Below, piece by piece: positions 16,332 through 25,563 of a DNA stretch of 45,516 bases. A program made the translations under genes and the position numbers. The notes beneath the pieces were generated by a model that was not told where the DNA came from, did no database searches, and worked only from the letters and a program-made list of their open reading frames with translations. This DNA is from Microcystis novacekii Mn_MB_F_20050700_S1 (GTDB taxonomy: Bacteria; Cyanobacteriota; Cyanobacteriia; Cyanobacteriales; Microcystaceae): the NCBI GenBank assembly GCA_007096045.1, contig SFAU01000132.1, positions 1-45,516 on the forward strand, read 5' to 3'. How positions within the stretch are numbered: the first letter of the stretch is position 1; the number at the start of each line of letters is the position of its first letter.

Positions 16332-18971
16332 TTAAGTGTTCATGTTCCGACGGTTCCACAGTTTTAGTCCTTCAAACCAGAAAATACTGACAACTCCAGA
16401 AACTAAGCTAACCAGCAAATCATCAGTATGTAGAAGTGAAAAGCTGAACAGGTGTCGTAGCAGGGGAACATAGAGAACTAATCCCAAAAAGATTAGTCCA
16501 CCGCCGATCACCCACCACAAAGCCTGATTAGGAGCTTGGAGCATTTCTGGAATCGTTCGGGACCAGGAACGATTGGTTAAGATCATAGCCAGGTTGGAGA
16601 TAATCAATGTCGTAAATGCTAAGGCACGAGCATCAAATTCACTATTGCCGTTGCCATAGGCGATCGCAAATACAATAACCAGTACCACTAAAACGCTGAT
16701 CCCTTGAAGCAAGGCCAATCGCAACGTCCGACGACTGAACAAGGGTTCTTTGGGATTACGGGGGGGGCGACGCATAATATCGCTCTCTGCCGGTTCAGCT
16801 TCAAACACAACCGTGCAGGCCGGATCGATAATTAAGTGCAGAAAGGCAATGTGGATGGGGAGCAGCACCAACGGCCAGCCAAACATGACTGGAATCAAGG
16901 ACATACCTGCGATTGGAACGTGAACGGCTAAGGTGTAGGCCATCCCCTTTTTCAGGTTGTCAAAGATACGTCTGCCCAGTTTGACCGATTCGACAATGGA
17001 TGAAAAATCATCTTTCAACAGGACCAGATCGGCAGACTCGCGCGCTACATCCGTACCTCGTTCACCCATGGCAATGCCGATATGAGCAGACTTGAGGGCC
17101 GGGGCATCGTTGACACCATCACCGGTCATGGCCACAATTTCCCCGGAGCGTTTCAGTGCATTGACAATCAATAGTTTTTGTTCGGGGACGACACGGGCAA
17201 AGATATTGGTGCTTTGAATGCGATCGCGCAGTTCCGACTCACCCATTTGCTCCAGTTCTTTGCCGGTGATCACCTTGTCTAAAGGCCTGAGTCCAATCTG
17301 ACGGGCAATGTTCTGGGCTGTTACGGGATAATCACCCGTAATCATCACAACGCGAATTCCCGCACCATAGCATTCGGCGATCGCAGGTGCCACAGTAGGA
17401 CGCACGGGGTCTTCCAGGCCGATGAGTCCGACAAATTCAAACTCAAAGTCGTGTTGTTGAACAGGTAAGCGATCGTCAGATTCCAAGTAGGCTGGAGGCC
17501 CGGATGACTCAAGAGCGTGGGTTTTGGGTAATGTTCCTATTTTGCGTCCTTGGGCGACTCCCAGAACTCGCAAACCTTCTCTGGCCATTGCCTGGATCTG
17601 TTCGGCAAGCTCCTGTTGTTGAATCCGGCTGAAATGGCAGAGATCGGCGATCGCTTCTGGTGCTCCTTTTGCCGCAACGGTAAGCTCCCCCGTCAGGGAT
17701 TCCCAGACACAGGACATGGCCAAGAGATCGGTGGACAGGGGATATTCGTGCAGTAGTTGCCAATCGCTATGCAGGTGTTCAGTCTTGGCTAGGTAATCCC
17801 AACCAATTTGCTGCAACGCTTTCTCCATCGGGTCAAAGGGATCTTTGCGACTCGCTAGAATACCAAACTCGATCAGGGGATGAAGGACTTCTGGCAAGGG
17901 TTCGCGCTCGTGGAGCGTCACATCGTACAGATAAGCATTGGAGCCGCTGTAAACCAACAACTGTTTAACGGCCATTTGATTCAATGTCAGGGTTCCAGTC
18001 TTATCGACACAAAGAACGGTGGCAGAACCTAGGGTTTCAACCACTGGAATGCGACGAGTTAGTACCTGTTTTTGCGAGAATCGCCACGCTCCCAGAGCCA
18101 GAAAGATGGCCAGCACCACCGGAATTTCATTGGGCAAAATTGCCATCGCCAGGGCTAATCCTGCCAAAAAGCCATGCAACCAATCGGCCCGGGTTAATCC
18201 ATAAATCACGACCACCGCCGCACAAATGGCAAGCGCGATCATCGTCAATTTACCGACAATGCGACGGGTTTCTTTCTGTAAGACCGTGTCTTCCGGTTCA
18301 ACCGTTTGCAGAGCTTTGCCAATTTTTCCCATTTCAGTTCCTATACCCGTTGCTTGCACCTGGGCAATGCCCTGCCCTTGTACCGCCAGAGTACCAGAAT
18401 AGACGGTGGGTAGGTCGTCTCCACCCGGTCTCAAGGTGGCTGAAAGGTGCTTCGGGTCTTCTTCCCTGTGGATGGTGCGTTTCCTGACCGGAACAGACTC
18501 TCCGGTTAACAGCGATTCATCAATCGTCAAGTGAGTAGACCACAGCAAAATCGCATCCGCAGGAACGCGATCGCCCTCCTCCACCACGATCAGATCGCCC
18601 TGTACCACTTCTCGGCCGGCAATCCGCTGCCGTTCCCCATCTCGAATCACCAAGGCCCGCGGACTGGATAAGTCCCGCAGTGCTTCTAGAGAACGTTCCG
18701 TTTTTTGCTCCTGGTAAAGATTGATGCCAATAATAAAAAAGACAAACCCCAGTAAAATCAGAGCTTCTTGTGCATCACCCAAAAAGAGGTAGATGACACC
18801 ACAGGCAATCAGGAGCAGGAAAATCGGCTCTTGGATAATGTCTAGGGCGATGGTTAAAAAAGTACGATGCTGGGTTGAAGGCAGTTCGTTGTAGCCGTGC
18901 TGTTTCAAGCGATCGCTAGCTTCTTGGCTAGACAACCCGTTAAACTGCCTATTTTGTATAGGTGCAACCAT
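16332..18971 (-). CDS. P-type cation-transporting ATPase (P2 type)
   Basis: 879 residues, a typical length for P2 Ca2+/H+-type pumps. An N-terminal cation ATPase domain comes first, then the actuator motif TGES at 156-159, the phosphorylation motif DKTGTLT with D323, KGAPE at 435-439 for nucleotide binding, and the hinge TGDGVND at 616-622. About ten membrane segments are present, six of them after the hinge. The ion-site motif of membrane helix 4 reads PNEIPVV at 280-286, where PEGLP or PEEFP is usual, so ion specificity (Ca2+, H+, Mn2+ or other) cannot be stated. The DNA looks more G+C rich than neighbouring genes. It is convergent with pxcA and lies directly downstream of the truncated restriction module. 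Confidence 0.93.
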   Translation of the reverse strand: MVAPIQNRQFNGLSSQEASDRLKQHGYNELPSTQHRTFLTIALDIIQEPIFLLLIACGVIYLFLGDAQEALILLGFVFFIIGINLYQEQKTERSLEALRDLSSPRALVIRDGERQRIAGREVVQGDLIVVEEGDRVPADAILLWSTHLTIDESLLTGESVPVRKRTIHREEDPKHLSATLRPGGDDLPTVYSGTLAVQGQGIAQVQATGIGTEMGKIGKALQTVEPEDTVLQKETRRIVGKLTMIALAICAAVVVIYGLTRADWLHGFLAGLALAMAILPNEIPVVLAIFLALGAWRFSQKQVLTRRIPVVETLGSATVLCVDKTGTLTLNQMAVKQLLVYSGSNAYLYDVTLHEREPLPEVLHPLIEFGILASRKDPFDPMEKALQQIGWDYLAKTEHLHSDWQLLHEYPLSTDLLAMSCVWESLTGELTVAAKGAPEAIADLCHFSRIQQQELAEQIQAMAREGLRVLGVAQGRKIGTLPKTHALESSGPPAYLESDDRLPVQQHDFEFEFVGLIGLEDPVRPTVAPAIAECYGAGIRVVMITGDYPVTAQNIARQIGLRPLDKVITGKELEQMGESELRDRIQSTNIFARVVPEQKLLIVNALKRSGEIVAMTGDGVNDAPALKSAHIGIAMGERGTDVARESADLVLLKDDFSSIVESVKLGRRIFDNLKKGMAYTLAVHVPIAGMSLIPVMFGWPLVLLPIHIAFLHLIIDPACTVVFEAEPAESDIMRRPPRNPKEPLFSRRTLRLALLQGISVLVVLVIVFAIAYGNGNSEFDARALAFTTLIISNLAMILTNRSWSRTIPEMLQAPNQALWWVIGGGLIFLGLVLYVPLLRHLFSFSLLHTDDLLVSLVSGVVSIFWFEGLKLWNRRNMNT

Positions 18972-19058
18972 AACAATTACCTAGGTTTTTCACACAGGCT
19001 ATTCTCGCACACAGAGAGTGGGTAATTGGATCAGGCTTACTGCTGAGATTAGATCGAA

Positions 19059-19090
19059 TCTAGAGATCTAGAGATCTAGAGACCTAGAGA
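19059..19090. repeat. 8-bp tandem repeat TCTAGAGA (4 units)
   Basis: Three exact units and one with a single change at 19059, 19067, 19075 and 19083. The stop codon and last residues of the truncated nuclease gene fall inside the array. Confidence 0.95.
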
Positions 19091-19556
19091 AAGGGGCGTA
19101 TCGACAGGTAAGATAGTTGCCTGTAATTTCTTTAATGTATTTAGCTATCGCTCTTTCTGTGGGTAAAACCTTGGCTTCTAGAGGTAGAATAATTCTTTCA
19201 TTCACTCTTAGGATAAATGCGATGTCATAAGACGGCGGTTGAGCCTGATCAGAATAGCTAGTTTCAAATTCAGGCACTTCATGTTGTACATAAAACGGTT
19301 CATCTCCAGTCATTACTCGACTAATCCTAAGTTGTAAAAGTGAATTTATATTTTTCTCAATTTGTTTATTTGCTTTTGTTACATCAATGTTATTTAAAAT
19401 ATCGGTCGCCAGTAAGTCATATCCGCACCAAACAAGTTGAAGTGCTTGAACAACTAGAGCTGAAGGCCACTCTTCAGATATTTTATCGAATCCAAGCTTG
19501 TCTTTTGGCCATTGGAGTTCTGAAATCGTTATCCCCTTTCTATTGCGATTAGCCAT
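19068..19556 (-). CDS. PD-(D/E)XK restriction-type nuclease, probably 3'-truncated
   Basis: 162 residues from the ATG at 19556; a TTG four codons earlier (19568) would overlap the upstream stop. SYDIAFIL supplies a catalytic Asp (about residue 111 from the ATG) and LPLEAKV the E-x-K pair some 16 residues later, the signature of PD-(D/E)XK nucleases. The last residues RSLDL are encoded by the TCTAGAGA repeat array rather than by normal gene sequence, and the frame stops soon after the NYLTCRYAPF segment, so I infer the C-terminus is lost. Third gene of a module with the methylase at 22661. Confidence 0.65.
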   Translation of the reverse strand: MANRNRKGITISELQWPKDKLGFDKISEEWPSALVVQALQLVWCGYDLLATDILNNIDVTKANKQIEKNINSLLQLRISRVMTGDEPFYVQHEVPEFETSYSDQAQPPSYDIAFILRVNERIILPLEAKVLPTERAIAKYIKEITGNYLTCRYAPFSRSLDL

Positions 19557-19564
19557 ATCTAAAA

Positions 19565-19987
19565 TCAAACGTTGTGAATAGAACTACACGGAGAAGACAT
19601 AATATCCCCCACGACTTCATCCGCATCTCGCAAGGCCATAGAGCGAGTCCAATAGCGAATTTTATCGGGTTTGATCAAATACACTGTTGGTACTTGCTCT
19701 CCCTCAAATGCTGTAGAATCATATACCCTAGCAACGCGCTGATAAAAAATTACTCCAGTATCAGAATTATCTTGCTTCATAAATAAGTTATTTAGTTGAT
19801 GCAAGCGATCGAGTAAATCCTGAGAGTTGATAGTTTCAACCTTGATACCATTATGGATTGATTTGTTGAGATATATCGCAACTAATCTAACAGGCAAATA
19901 ATCGTCAGTTAATTCTTGAGTTAATTCTTGAAAAATAGTTGCACAAATTTCTTTATTTTGCCCAAATCTAGCCTTAATTACCCGCAT
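19565..19987 (-). CDS. Middle protein of the restriction-modification-like module
   Basis: 140 residues starting at ATG 19987. Mixed alpha/beta composition with no recognised catalytic motif; it contains EGEQVPTVYLIKPDKIRYWT, a segment that looks like a strand-rich core. It overlaps the methylase 3' end by 14 bp and its stop lies 9 bp before the nuclease ATG, so the three genes are clearly one operon. It may be a structural or specificity partner of the nuclease. Family not recognised. Confidence 0.7.
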   Translation of the reverse strand: MRVIKARFGQNKEICATIFQELTQELTDDYLPVRLVAIYLNKSIHNGIKVETINSQDLLDRLHQLNNLFMKQDNSDTGVIFYQRVARVYDSTAFEGEQVPTVYLIKPDKIRYWTRSMALRDADEVVGDIMSSPCSSIHNV

Positions 19988-22661
19988 AAAATTCGCAATA
20001 TTGTCTGAGGTCTAATTGCTCTTCGGCACGGTAATTTCTTTGTCTCCCAGGGGAAGAACTACCTCCCTTGAAATCTGGCAAAGTATAGTTAAAAATATCA
20101 TCGATCAAAGCATAATTGCTATCTTTTAAAGAAAATAAATCGCTAGTAATTCTATCAATGTCATCTAATTCTTGGCTTTGCATAATGGGGACTCTTAGCA
20201 AATTAGCTACAGTAACTTTCGGTCGCTCAGAAGCGAAGGAAGCATCCAATAAAAATAGATAATATACCGCTATCTTGCTATTGTAAATTGAACAAGCCGC
20301 CTTAAGAAGACCGATATGATGTTCAGGAGCGTGTACACTTACACAGCTTTCGGAACAGATAATACCTCGATTAGTTAGCTCGTCTGGAACAACAAAGGCA
20401 GCTGCAAACCGCCTATTTGAGGCCGGCCAACTTTGCTTAATTATAAGCTGCGACAATTCAAAGGCCGAGAAATCTGTTGAGTCTTTTGAATGAGTCATTG
20501 GGTCATCATTGATAGGCAAATCCTTAGAATTTAGCTCCAAAAAAGTGTTGACAGGAAATTGAGCTTTCCAGAGTCTTCTTCGACCAAGAATCACCTCTTG
20601 GCGTTTGTTTCTGTTTCCTGGCATTACACCCTGTCGTGATTTAATACCATTTAGCTTATATTTTTCTAGATTTTCATATCTAGCTAAGGACTTCATCAAG
20701 CTCAAATCCCGCCTACCTCCCCACATGAACACTGTCCATACTAAAGAATCCGATATAGCTTCTTGGAGATATATCTCATTAACATCTTGCGGTTCTATTT
20801 CTATATAATAGTCGTCTTCATTACTACTACTACTTGACTTAGGACATATATAAGTAATTGATTCGTTATCATTAGGTTTTTGAATCGAAAAGGTGATGAT
20901 ACAAGCTGGTGACAAAGCATTCTTAAATAGTCCAAAGCGTAAAATTGATAGATTGACAACCTCCTCTATACAAAATTCTAAGAGTAAGTTATTTCTCAAG
21001 ATTTTTGCAGTATTTAAGTGACTAAGAAGCAGAATGAATGCAGGTTGCATCATTGATACTCTTCCACCTAGCTTGGTTAAAGCTGCTGCCTTAACCAGAA
21101 AAAGAGGACCAATGTTCTTGTCAGGAGTATTCCACTTGCGTTTATTCTCTGGCCTTTTTTGCCACAAAGAGGCAAAAGGAGTTAGTGTATCATCTCCCCA
21201 AGTAGCATTACCTAAAACTAAGTCATAAGTTTCTGCATCTTCGTTTGTACGGAAACCATTCTTATCTTCTGCAAAGAAGTCAGAATGAATTAAACGTTGC
21301 TCTCTTAATCTAGGAAAACGAACTTCATTTTCCCAATATTCCAGAGTATTAATACTGTCCAACATAGTCAAATAAAGGCTGAAAGATGCTACTCTAACAG
21401 CTTCCTTATCAATATCGATACCGAAAATATTATTTTCCAGCAAAGTCCTTAAAACATTCGCTGGAATTCTTTGATCATTATGAGCGACTATCCATCGGTA
21501 AATTAATCTTTGAAAAGCTTTTACTAAGAAGATTCCAGAGCCACAGGCGGGATCAAGTATCTTTAGCTCCCATTCTTTGTTATGCCAAGGAAGAACACCA
21601 TCTAGAATAAAGTCAACAATATATTCCGGTGTGTAGTGAACACCTTTACCTGCCTTCTTGTTGACAAACTCTTCATAAATACTACTGATAAAATCAAGAG
21701 GAATAACATCAAAAGAATAGTATGGCCAGAGAGATAACTGTCCACTCTTCATATCTAGATTGCCTCTGGCAAAATCTGCAAGTTTCACTAAATAGCGATT
21801 ATCTTCTGTCCAAACTTTCTGAATTTCAGCTTGCCATTCGGCTTCGCGTTCCTCCTCAGTTTCTCCCTTTCCGGGAAATAGATCACCATTAAATTTATTG
21901 TTCAACCAACGGAAGAGATTGTAAGTATCGTCAAAATGCTGAAGAATTTTAGGCAATTCTTTGTACGCTTGAGACAAAGTTCCTTGACCATGCAAATTTT
22001 GGAGAATTTTTTCATTGAGAGCGGAAGTGCCGTTAGAATCCTGCTTTTGAAATAGGAATTGGATAAAAATAATTCTGGCTAATAAATCGTGAATGGTTTC
22101 ATCATCCCAACCATTTTCCTGTAGCTGTTGACGAACATCCTTAAGATTTTTCAATAGCATCTGGTCAGCAGCACCACTTCTTTTGAAACGGCTTTCATGC
22201 TTTTGAAAAAACTGTCCAGATACTAATTCAACCCATTGCAGCGCATCTGCGGCCTGCTGAACAAGATCAGTCTCAGTCGCTTCAAAAACTGTTTCAGGTT
22301 CCTCCTTTTGGGGAGGTTCACAGCAGGACCAAACTCGTAGTAATTGAGGTTCAATTGTAATCAGCGATCGCGCACGACTAAAACTCCATGCGAGTCTGTG
22401 AGTTTCCTTGATTACTGCTTGAGGAACAAGTGTATTAAACTGACAAACAATAGCGATGGGTGCTTCTGTTTCGTGACCGGACGGGTTAGCAGCTAGGACG
22501 CTGACTTTCAAACCTCCAGCATCATCTGGAAATTCCCGCTTGATTTTTTCGCCGATTTTCTCACTAGCCAACTGTGCATAAACCTTTGGGCCAGATCCGC
22601 TTGGGTTCCAGATCTGGCTAGGTTCAGGCCAATAAAGCTTTTGGTGAGCTAGTTCTAGCAT
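19974..22661 (-). CDS. N6-adenine DNA methyltransferase, type II/IIG-like, variant motif IV
   Basis: 895 residues. The N-terminal 130 residues are of unknown type; a helical bundle region follows (about 130-300). HYTPEYIVDFIL (342-353) and DPACGSGIFLVKAF (370-383) are the N6-MTase signature and SAM-binding motif I; IFGIDIDKEAV is motif II. At motif IV, where NPPY/W/F is expected, the sequence reads NATW at 485-488 (in LVLGNATWGDD). The C-terminal 350 residues look like a target-recognition region (KLNGIKSRQGVMPGNRNK). First gene of a three-gene operon with the 140-residue protein and the nuclease. Activity is uncertain because of the changed motif. Confidence 0.85.
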   Translation of the reverse strand: MLELAHQKLYWPEPSQIWNPSGSGPKVYAQLASEKIGEKIKREFPDDAGGLKVSVLAANPSGHETEAPIAIVCQFNTLVPQAVIKETHRLAWSFSRARSLITIEPQLLRVWSCCEPPQKEEPETVFEATETDLVQQAADALQWVELVSGQFFQKHESRFKRSGAADQMLLKNLKDVRQQLQENGWDDETIHDLLARIIFIQFLFQKQDSNGTSALNEKILQNLHGQGTLSQAYKELPKILQHFDDTYNLFRWLNNKFNGDLFPGKGETEEEREAEWQAEIQKVWTEDNRYLVKLADFARGNLDMKSGQLSLWPYYSFDVIPLDFISSIYEEFVNKKAGKGVHYTPEYIVDFILDGVLPWHNKEWELKILDPACGSGIFLVKAFQRLIYRWIVAHNDQRIPANVLRTLLENNIFGIDIDKEAVRVASFSLYLTMLDSINTLEYWENEVRFPRLREQRLIHSDFFAEDKNGFRTNEDAETYDLVLGNATWGDDTLTPFASLWQKRPENKRKWNTPDKNIGPLFLVKAAALTKLGGRVSMMQPAFILLLSHLNTAKILRNNLLLEFCIEEVVNLSILRFGLFKNALSPACIITFSIQKPNDNESITYICPKSSSSSNEDDYYIEIEPQDVNEIYLQEAISDSLVWTVFMWGGRRDLSLMKSLARYENLEKYKLNGIKSRQGVMPGNRNKRQEVILGRRRLWKAQFPVNTFLELNSKDLPINDDPMTHSKDSTDFSAFELSQLIIKQSWPASNRRFAAAFVVPDELTNRGIICSESCVSVHAPEHHIGLLKAACSIYNSKIAVYYLFLLDASFASERPKVTVANLLRVPIMQSQELDDIDRITSDLFSLKDSNYALIDDIFNYTLPDFKGGSSSPGRQRNYRAEEQLDLRQYCEFYAGN

Positions 22662-22884
22662 CTCGGACTACGACATGATCTCAAGCGAAGTTGCACTTAA
22701 CAGTGGCTCATTAAACCAAACATCCTCTCAATCTTTCAGGTTGTTTCAGACTTGTAGGGCAAAGCTACTATAGGGTAGAATACCACCTGACCCGAGAAAA
22801 ATTGATTTTTGTAAATAAATAATAATTTCAACGCGCTCGCTACTAGCATAGGATAGAAACGTCGAATTTCCGGGAGGAGTGGCG

Positions 22885-23634
22885 ATGAAAGACAGTTCTA
22901 TATTCCGACGTTTCCCGCAGGTATTCGCGGGTTTATCGGTGCTATCGATCGCTCTCGTATTGAGTTCGTGGATAGCAGCGCAAGCGGTCTTGGCGGTGAA
23001 ACGGGCGAGCGATGTTTTTGTTGTGACCGGTTCGGCAAAAAGGGCGATTACATCCGATTATCTTCTCTGGCGTTTATCGGTTTCCAGTCAACAACCTACC
23101 GCCCGCGAAGCTTACCGCGATCTGATCCGGCAAACCGAGCGGATACGAGCTTATCTCAAAGAAAAACAAGTTCCTGAAGACGCAATCACCACCAACGCGA
23201 TCGAGACGATGCCGATTCCCGAAGTAACAGCTAACGGCCAGGAAACCGGGCAAATTCTTGCCTATCGCCTCACTCAACGCTTCGAGATCCGAGCGAGCGA
23301 TGTGGCCCGTTACACGGAACTTTCTAGGCAGGTAACGGAATTGATTGAGGAGGGAATTAACCTCGTCTCCGAACCCCCCCAATATCTTTACACCCAACTC
23401 GATCAGCTGCGGGTGGAAATGGTGGCCGCAGCGACCAAGGATGCGAGAGCCAGAGCCGAAGCGATCGCCAGTAGTACCGGCAGTCGGGTGGGAAGGGTGC
23501 GCGATGCGAAAACGGGAGTTTTTCAGATCACCTCGCGCAATTCCACTGATGTGAGCGATTCGGGAATTTACGATACTTCCTCGATCGACAAAGATATTAC
23601 CGCGGTCGTTTCGGTGACGTTCGGGATCGAGTGA
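22885..23634 (+). CDS. SIMPL domain (DUF541) envelope protein
   Basis: 249 residues from the ATG at 22885, chosen because GGGAGGAG at 22872-22879 is well placed for it; an upstream GTG at 22879 would sit inside that site. A basic N-terminus plus a hydrophobic segment (FAGLSVLSIALVLSSWIAAQAVL) forms a signal anchor, so the domain faces the periplasm. The SIMPL core starts at VFVVTGSAKRAI and includes YRLTQRFEIR and the DARARAEAIASSTGSRVG stretch typical of the family. Family role is poorly defined (envelope, oxidative stress). Stand-alone gene, divergent from the restriction module. Confidence 0.9.
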   Translation: MKDSSIFRRFPQVFAGLSVLSIALVLSSWIAAQAVLAVKRASDVFVVTGSAKRAITSDYLLWRLSVSSQQPTAREAYRDLIRQTERIRAYLKEKQVPEDAITTNAIETMPIPEVTANGQETGQILAYRLTQRFEIRASDVARYTELSRQVTELIEEGINLVSEPPQYLYTQLDQLRVEMVAAATKDARARAEAIASSTGSRVGRVRDAKTGVFQITSRNSTDVSDSGIYDTSSIDKDITAVVSVTFGIE

Positions 23635-23661
23635 ATTACTATTGCAATTTTGGCTCGATAG

Positions 23662-24146
23662 TCTTCAAATACAGAAATCTCCATCTTTGTCGATGGTAAA
23701 GAACTTGCTGAGGTACTCAGAAATACTAAACTAGAAGTTCGTCCTTTAAAAATAGGAGTAAATTTTTACGAAGATGAAAAAAGAGAGTTTTGGTTTGCTG
23801 AAAGTAGAATAGCGATGATTTCTAAATTCATGGGTGAAACTTTGACGAATAAATCATGCCAAGAAATTTGTAAAATGATTGCAATGGAGTTTCCCCGCGC
23901 CTTAAAAGAAATTCAGGAACATCCGGATGACAATACCAAAAAAAAATCGAGATTGAAAAGGCTAAAAAACGGGCTAAAACTAGAGATAAAAACACTTGTC
24001 AGGTGACAGGTCAAAAACCGGATAGACATAATAAATTTAATCTCGCTGTCCATCATCTTTAGTCTGTCCAGAAATATCCCCATCTAGCGACATTAGATAT
24101 GAATTTGGTGACTATTAAAGAAGAAATTCACCAAGAATTCCAGTGA
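23662..24146 (+). pseudogene. Decayed HNH-type nuclease gene
   Basis: An open frame without a start codon runs from 23662 (after a TAG at 23659) and reads IFVDGKELAEVL, then FWFAESRIAMISKF and EICKMIAMEFPRAL. At a run of nine A (23938-23946) the frame must shift to continue as KTRDKNTCQVTGQKP and FNLAVHHL, then an in-frame TAG where a tyrosine would fit, then SVQKYPHLATLDMNLVTI up to a TGA at 24144. The restored C-terminus has the H/N/H pattern of HNH endonucleases (VHH, then N, then H). Missing start, one frameshift and one nonsense codon make it inactive. Confidence 0.7.
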
Positions 24147-24342
24147 TTCTCCATTTTTTTAGGGAAAGAACGACCACATTTCATCACGTATCGATAATTA
24201 ATTTATCTTTAGGTTTTGCCGAAACCCTGATCTGACGAGGGACAGCCGCGTTAAATCATTTGCAACTATTGTCAACTCCGCCCATAGTATATATGATAGT
24301 TGAACTCTAATTTAGGATCTAGCTGGGTCTAGAGAGGATAAT

Positions 24343-25401
24343 ATGGATAAGATCAAGGTAGGATTGTTGTTTGGTGGTCGATCGGGAGAACACGAGGTAT
24401 CTATCAATTCGGCTCGATCGATCCTGCAAGCTTTTAATTCCCCCGAAAATCTTCACAAATACGCCGTTATCCCCTTCTATATCGATAAAAATGGCTGTTG
24501 GCATTCGGCAGCAACTGCTAGACAAATTTTAACCTCTGGGCAACCCCTAGCTATTGAGAGGGAGATAAAAGTCAATATCTGGCAATTTCCCCCAGAAGTG
24601 AGCGAAATTGAGGTTTGGTTTCCAATTCTCCACGGACCGAATGGGGAAGATGGCACTTTACAAGGATTACTCACTCTCATGCGGGTTGCTTTTGTGGGTA
24701 GTGGGGTTCTGGGTTCATGCTTGGGAATGGATAAAATTGCCATGAAAACTGCTTTTGCAGCCGCTGGATTACCCCAAGTTAAGTATAAGGCCGTAACCCG
24801 ATCGCAAGTGTGGTCAAATCCCTGTGTTTTTCCGCAATTGTGCGATCAAATCGCCGAGGAAATAGGTTATCCTTGTTTTATTAAACCGGCTAATTTAGGT
24901 TCTTCGGTGGGTATTAGCAAAGCGCGCAACCAGCAAGAATTAGAGGCTGCCTTAGATAGTGCTGCTAGTTATGATCGACGGATTATTGTTGAAGCAGGAG
25001 TAACCGCAAGAGAGATCGAATCTGCGGTTTTAGGTAATGATAATCCCCAAGCTTCTCTGGTGGGAGAAATTACTTTTGATAGTGATTTTTATGACTACGA
25101 AACTAAATATACTGACGGGCGATCAAGGATGGTGATTCCCGCTAATATTCCTGATAAAATTGCTAATCAAGTGCGAGAAATGGCTGTAGAAGCATTTAAA
25201 GCTGTGGATGCTGCGGGATTGTCGCGGGTGGATTTTTTCTATGTGGAGAAGACTGGGGAAGTGTTGATCAATGAAATTAATACTCTGCCGGGGTTTACTA
25301 ATTTTAGTATGTATCCCCAACTCTGGAAAGCCACTGGTTTAGAGTTTGATAAATTGGTCGATAAGTTGGTACAATTAGCTTTAGAAAGACAGGAAAAATA
25401 A
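24343..25401 (+). CDS. ddl: D-alanine--D-alanine ligase
   Basis: 352 residues, ATP-grasp ligase making the D-Ala-D-Ala dipeptide for peptidoglycan in the cytoplasm. [11 protein letters not shown] at 10-20, [12 protein letters not shown] from 97, the ATP-binding [14 protein letters not shown] and the metal-binding EINTLPGFT near 314 are all present. A GAGAGG ribosome binding site lies about 8 bp before the ATG. The upstream 200 bp between the HNH remnant and ddl hold no gene. Monocistronic by context. Confidence 0.98.
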   Translation: MDKIKVGLLFGGRSGEHEVSINSARSILQAFNSPENLHKYAVIPFYIDKNGCWHSAATARQILTSGQPLAIEREIKVNIWQFPPEVSEIEVWFPILHGPNGEDGTLQGLLTLMRVAFVGSGVLGSCLGMDKIAMKTAFAAAGLPQVKYKAVTRSQVWSNPCVFPQLCDQIAEEIGYPCFIKPANLGSSVGISKARNQQELEAALDSAASYDRRIIVEAGVTAREIESAVLGNDNPQASLVGEITFDSDFYDYETKYTDGRSRMVIPANIPDKIANQVREMAVEAFKAVDAAGLSRVDFFYVEKTGEVLINEINTLPGFTNFSMYPQLWKATGLEFDKLVDKLVQLALERQEK

Positions 25402-25497
25402 GGTTAAATTACCACCATTTCTAGGATAGGAATTACCTAGCCTAAGTAACTGGTTCTAATTAAATAGAAGATAAATTTTGTCTTTGATACCCCCTTG

Positions 25498-25520
25498 TTC
25501 CCCCCTTAATAAGGGGGGAA
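25498..25520. terminator. C/G hairpin, probable bidirectional terminator
   Basis: TTCCCCCCTT (25498-25507), loop AAT, AAGGGGGGAA (25511-25520): a perfect 10-bp stem between convergent ddl and the Uma2 gene. Similar C-run/G-run hairpins occur at 35620-35650 and 37263-37290, so it may also be a dispersed repeat. Confidence 0.55.
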
Positions 25521-25563
25521 ACTGACAATTTTTAACACCTAACTACTTAGGGATATTTATCAA

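Noticed and set aside
23815-24006. 63-codon frame as an independent gene
   Set aside because: It is the internal part of the HNH pseudogene before the poly-A frameshift.
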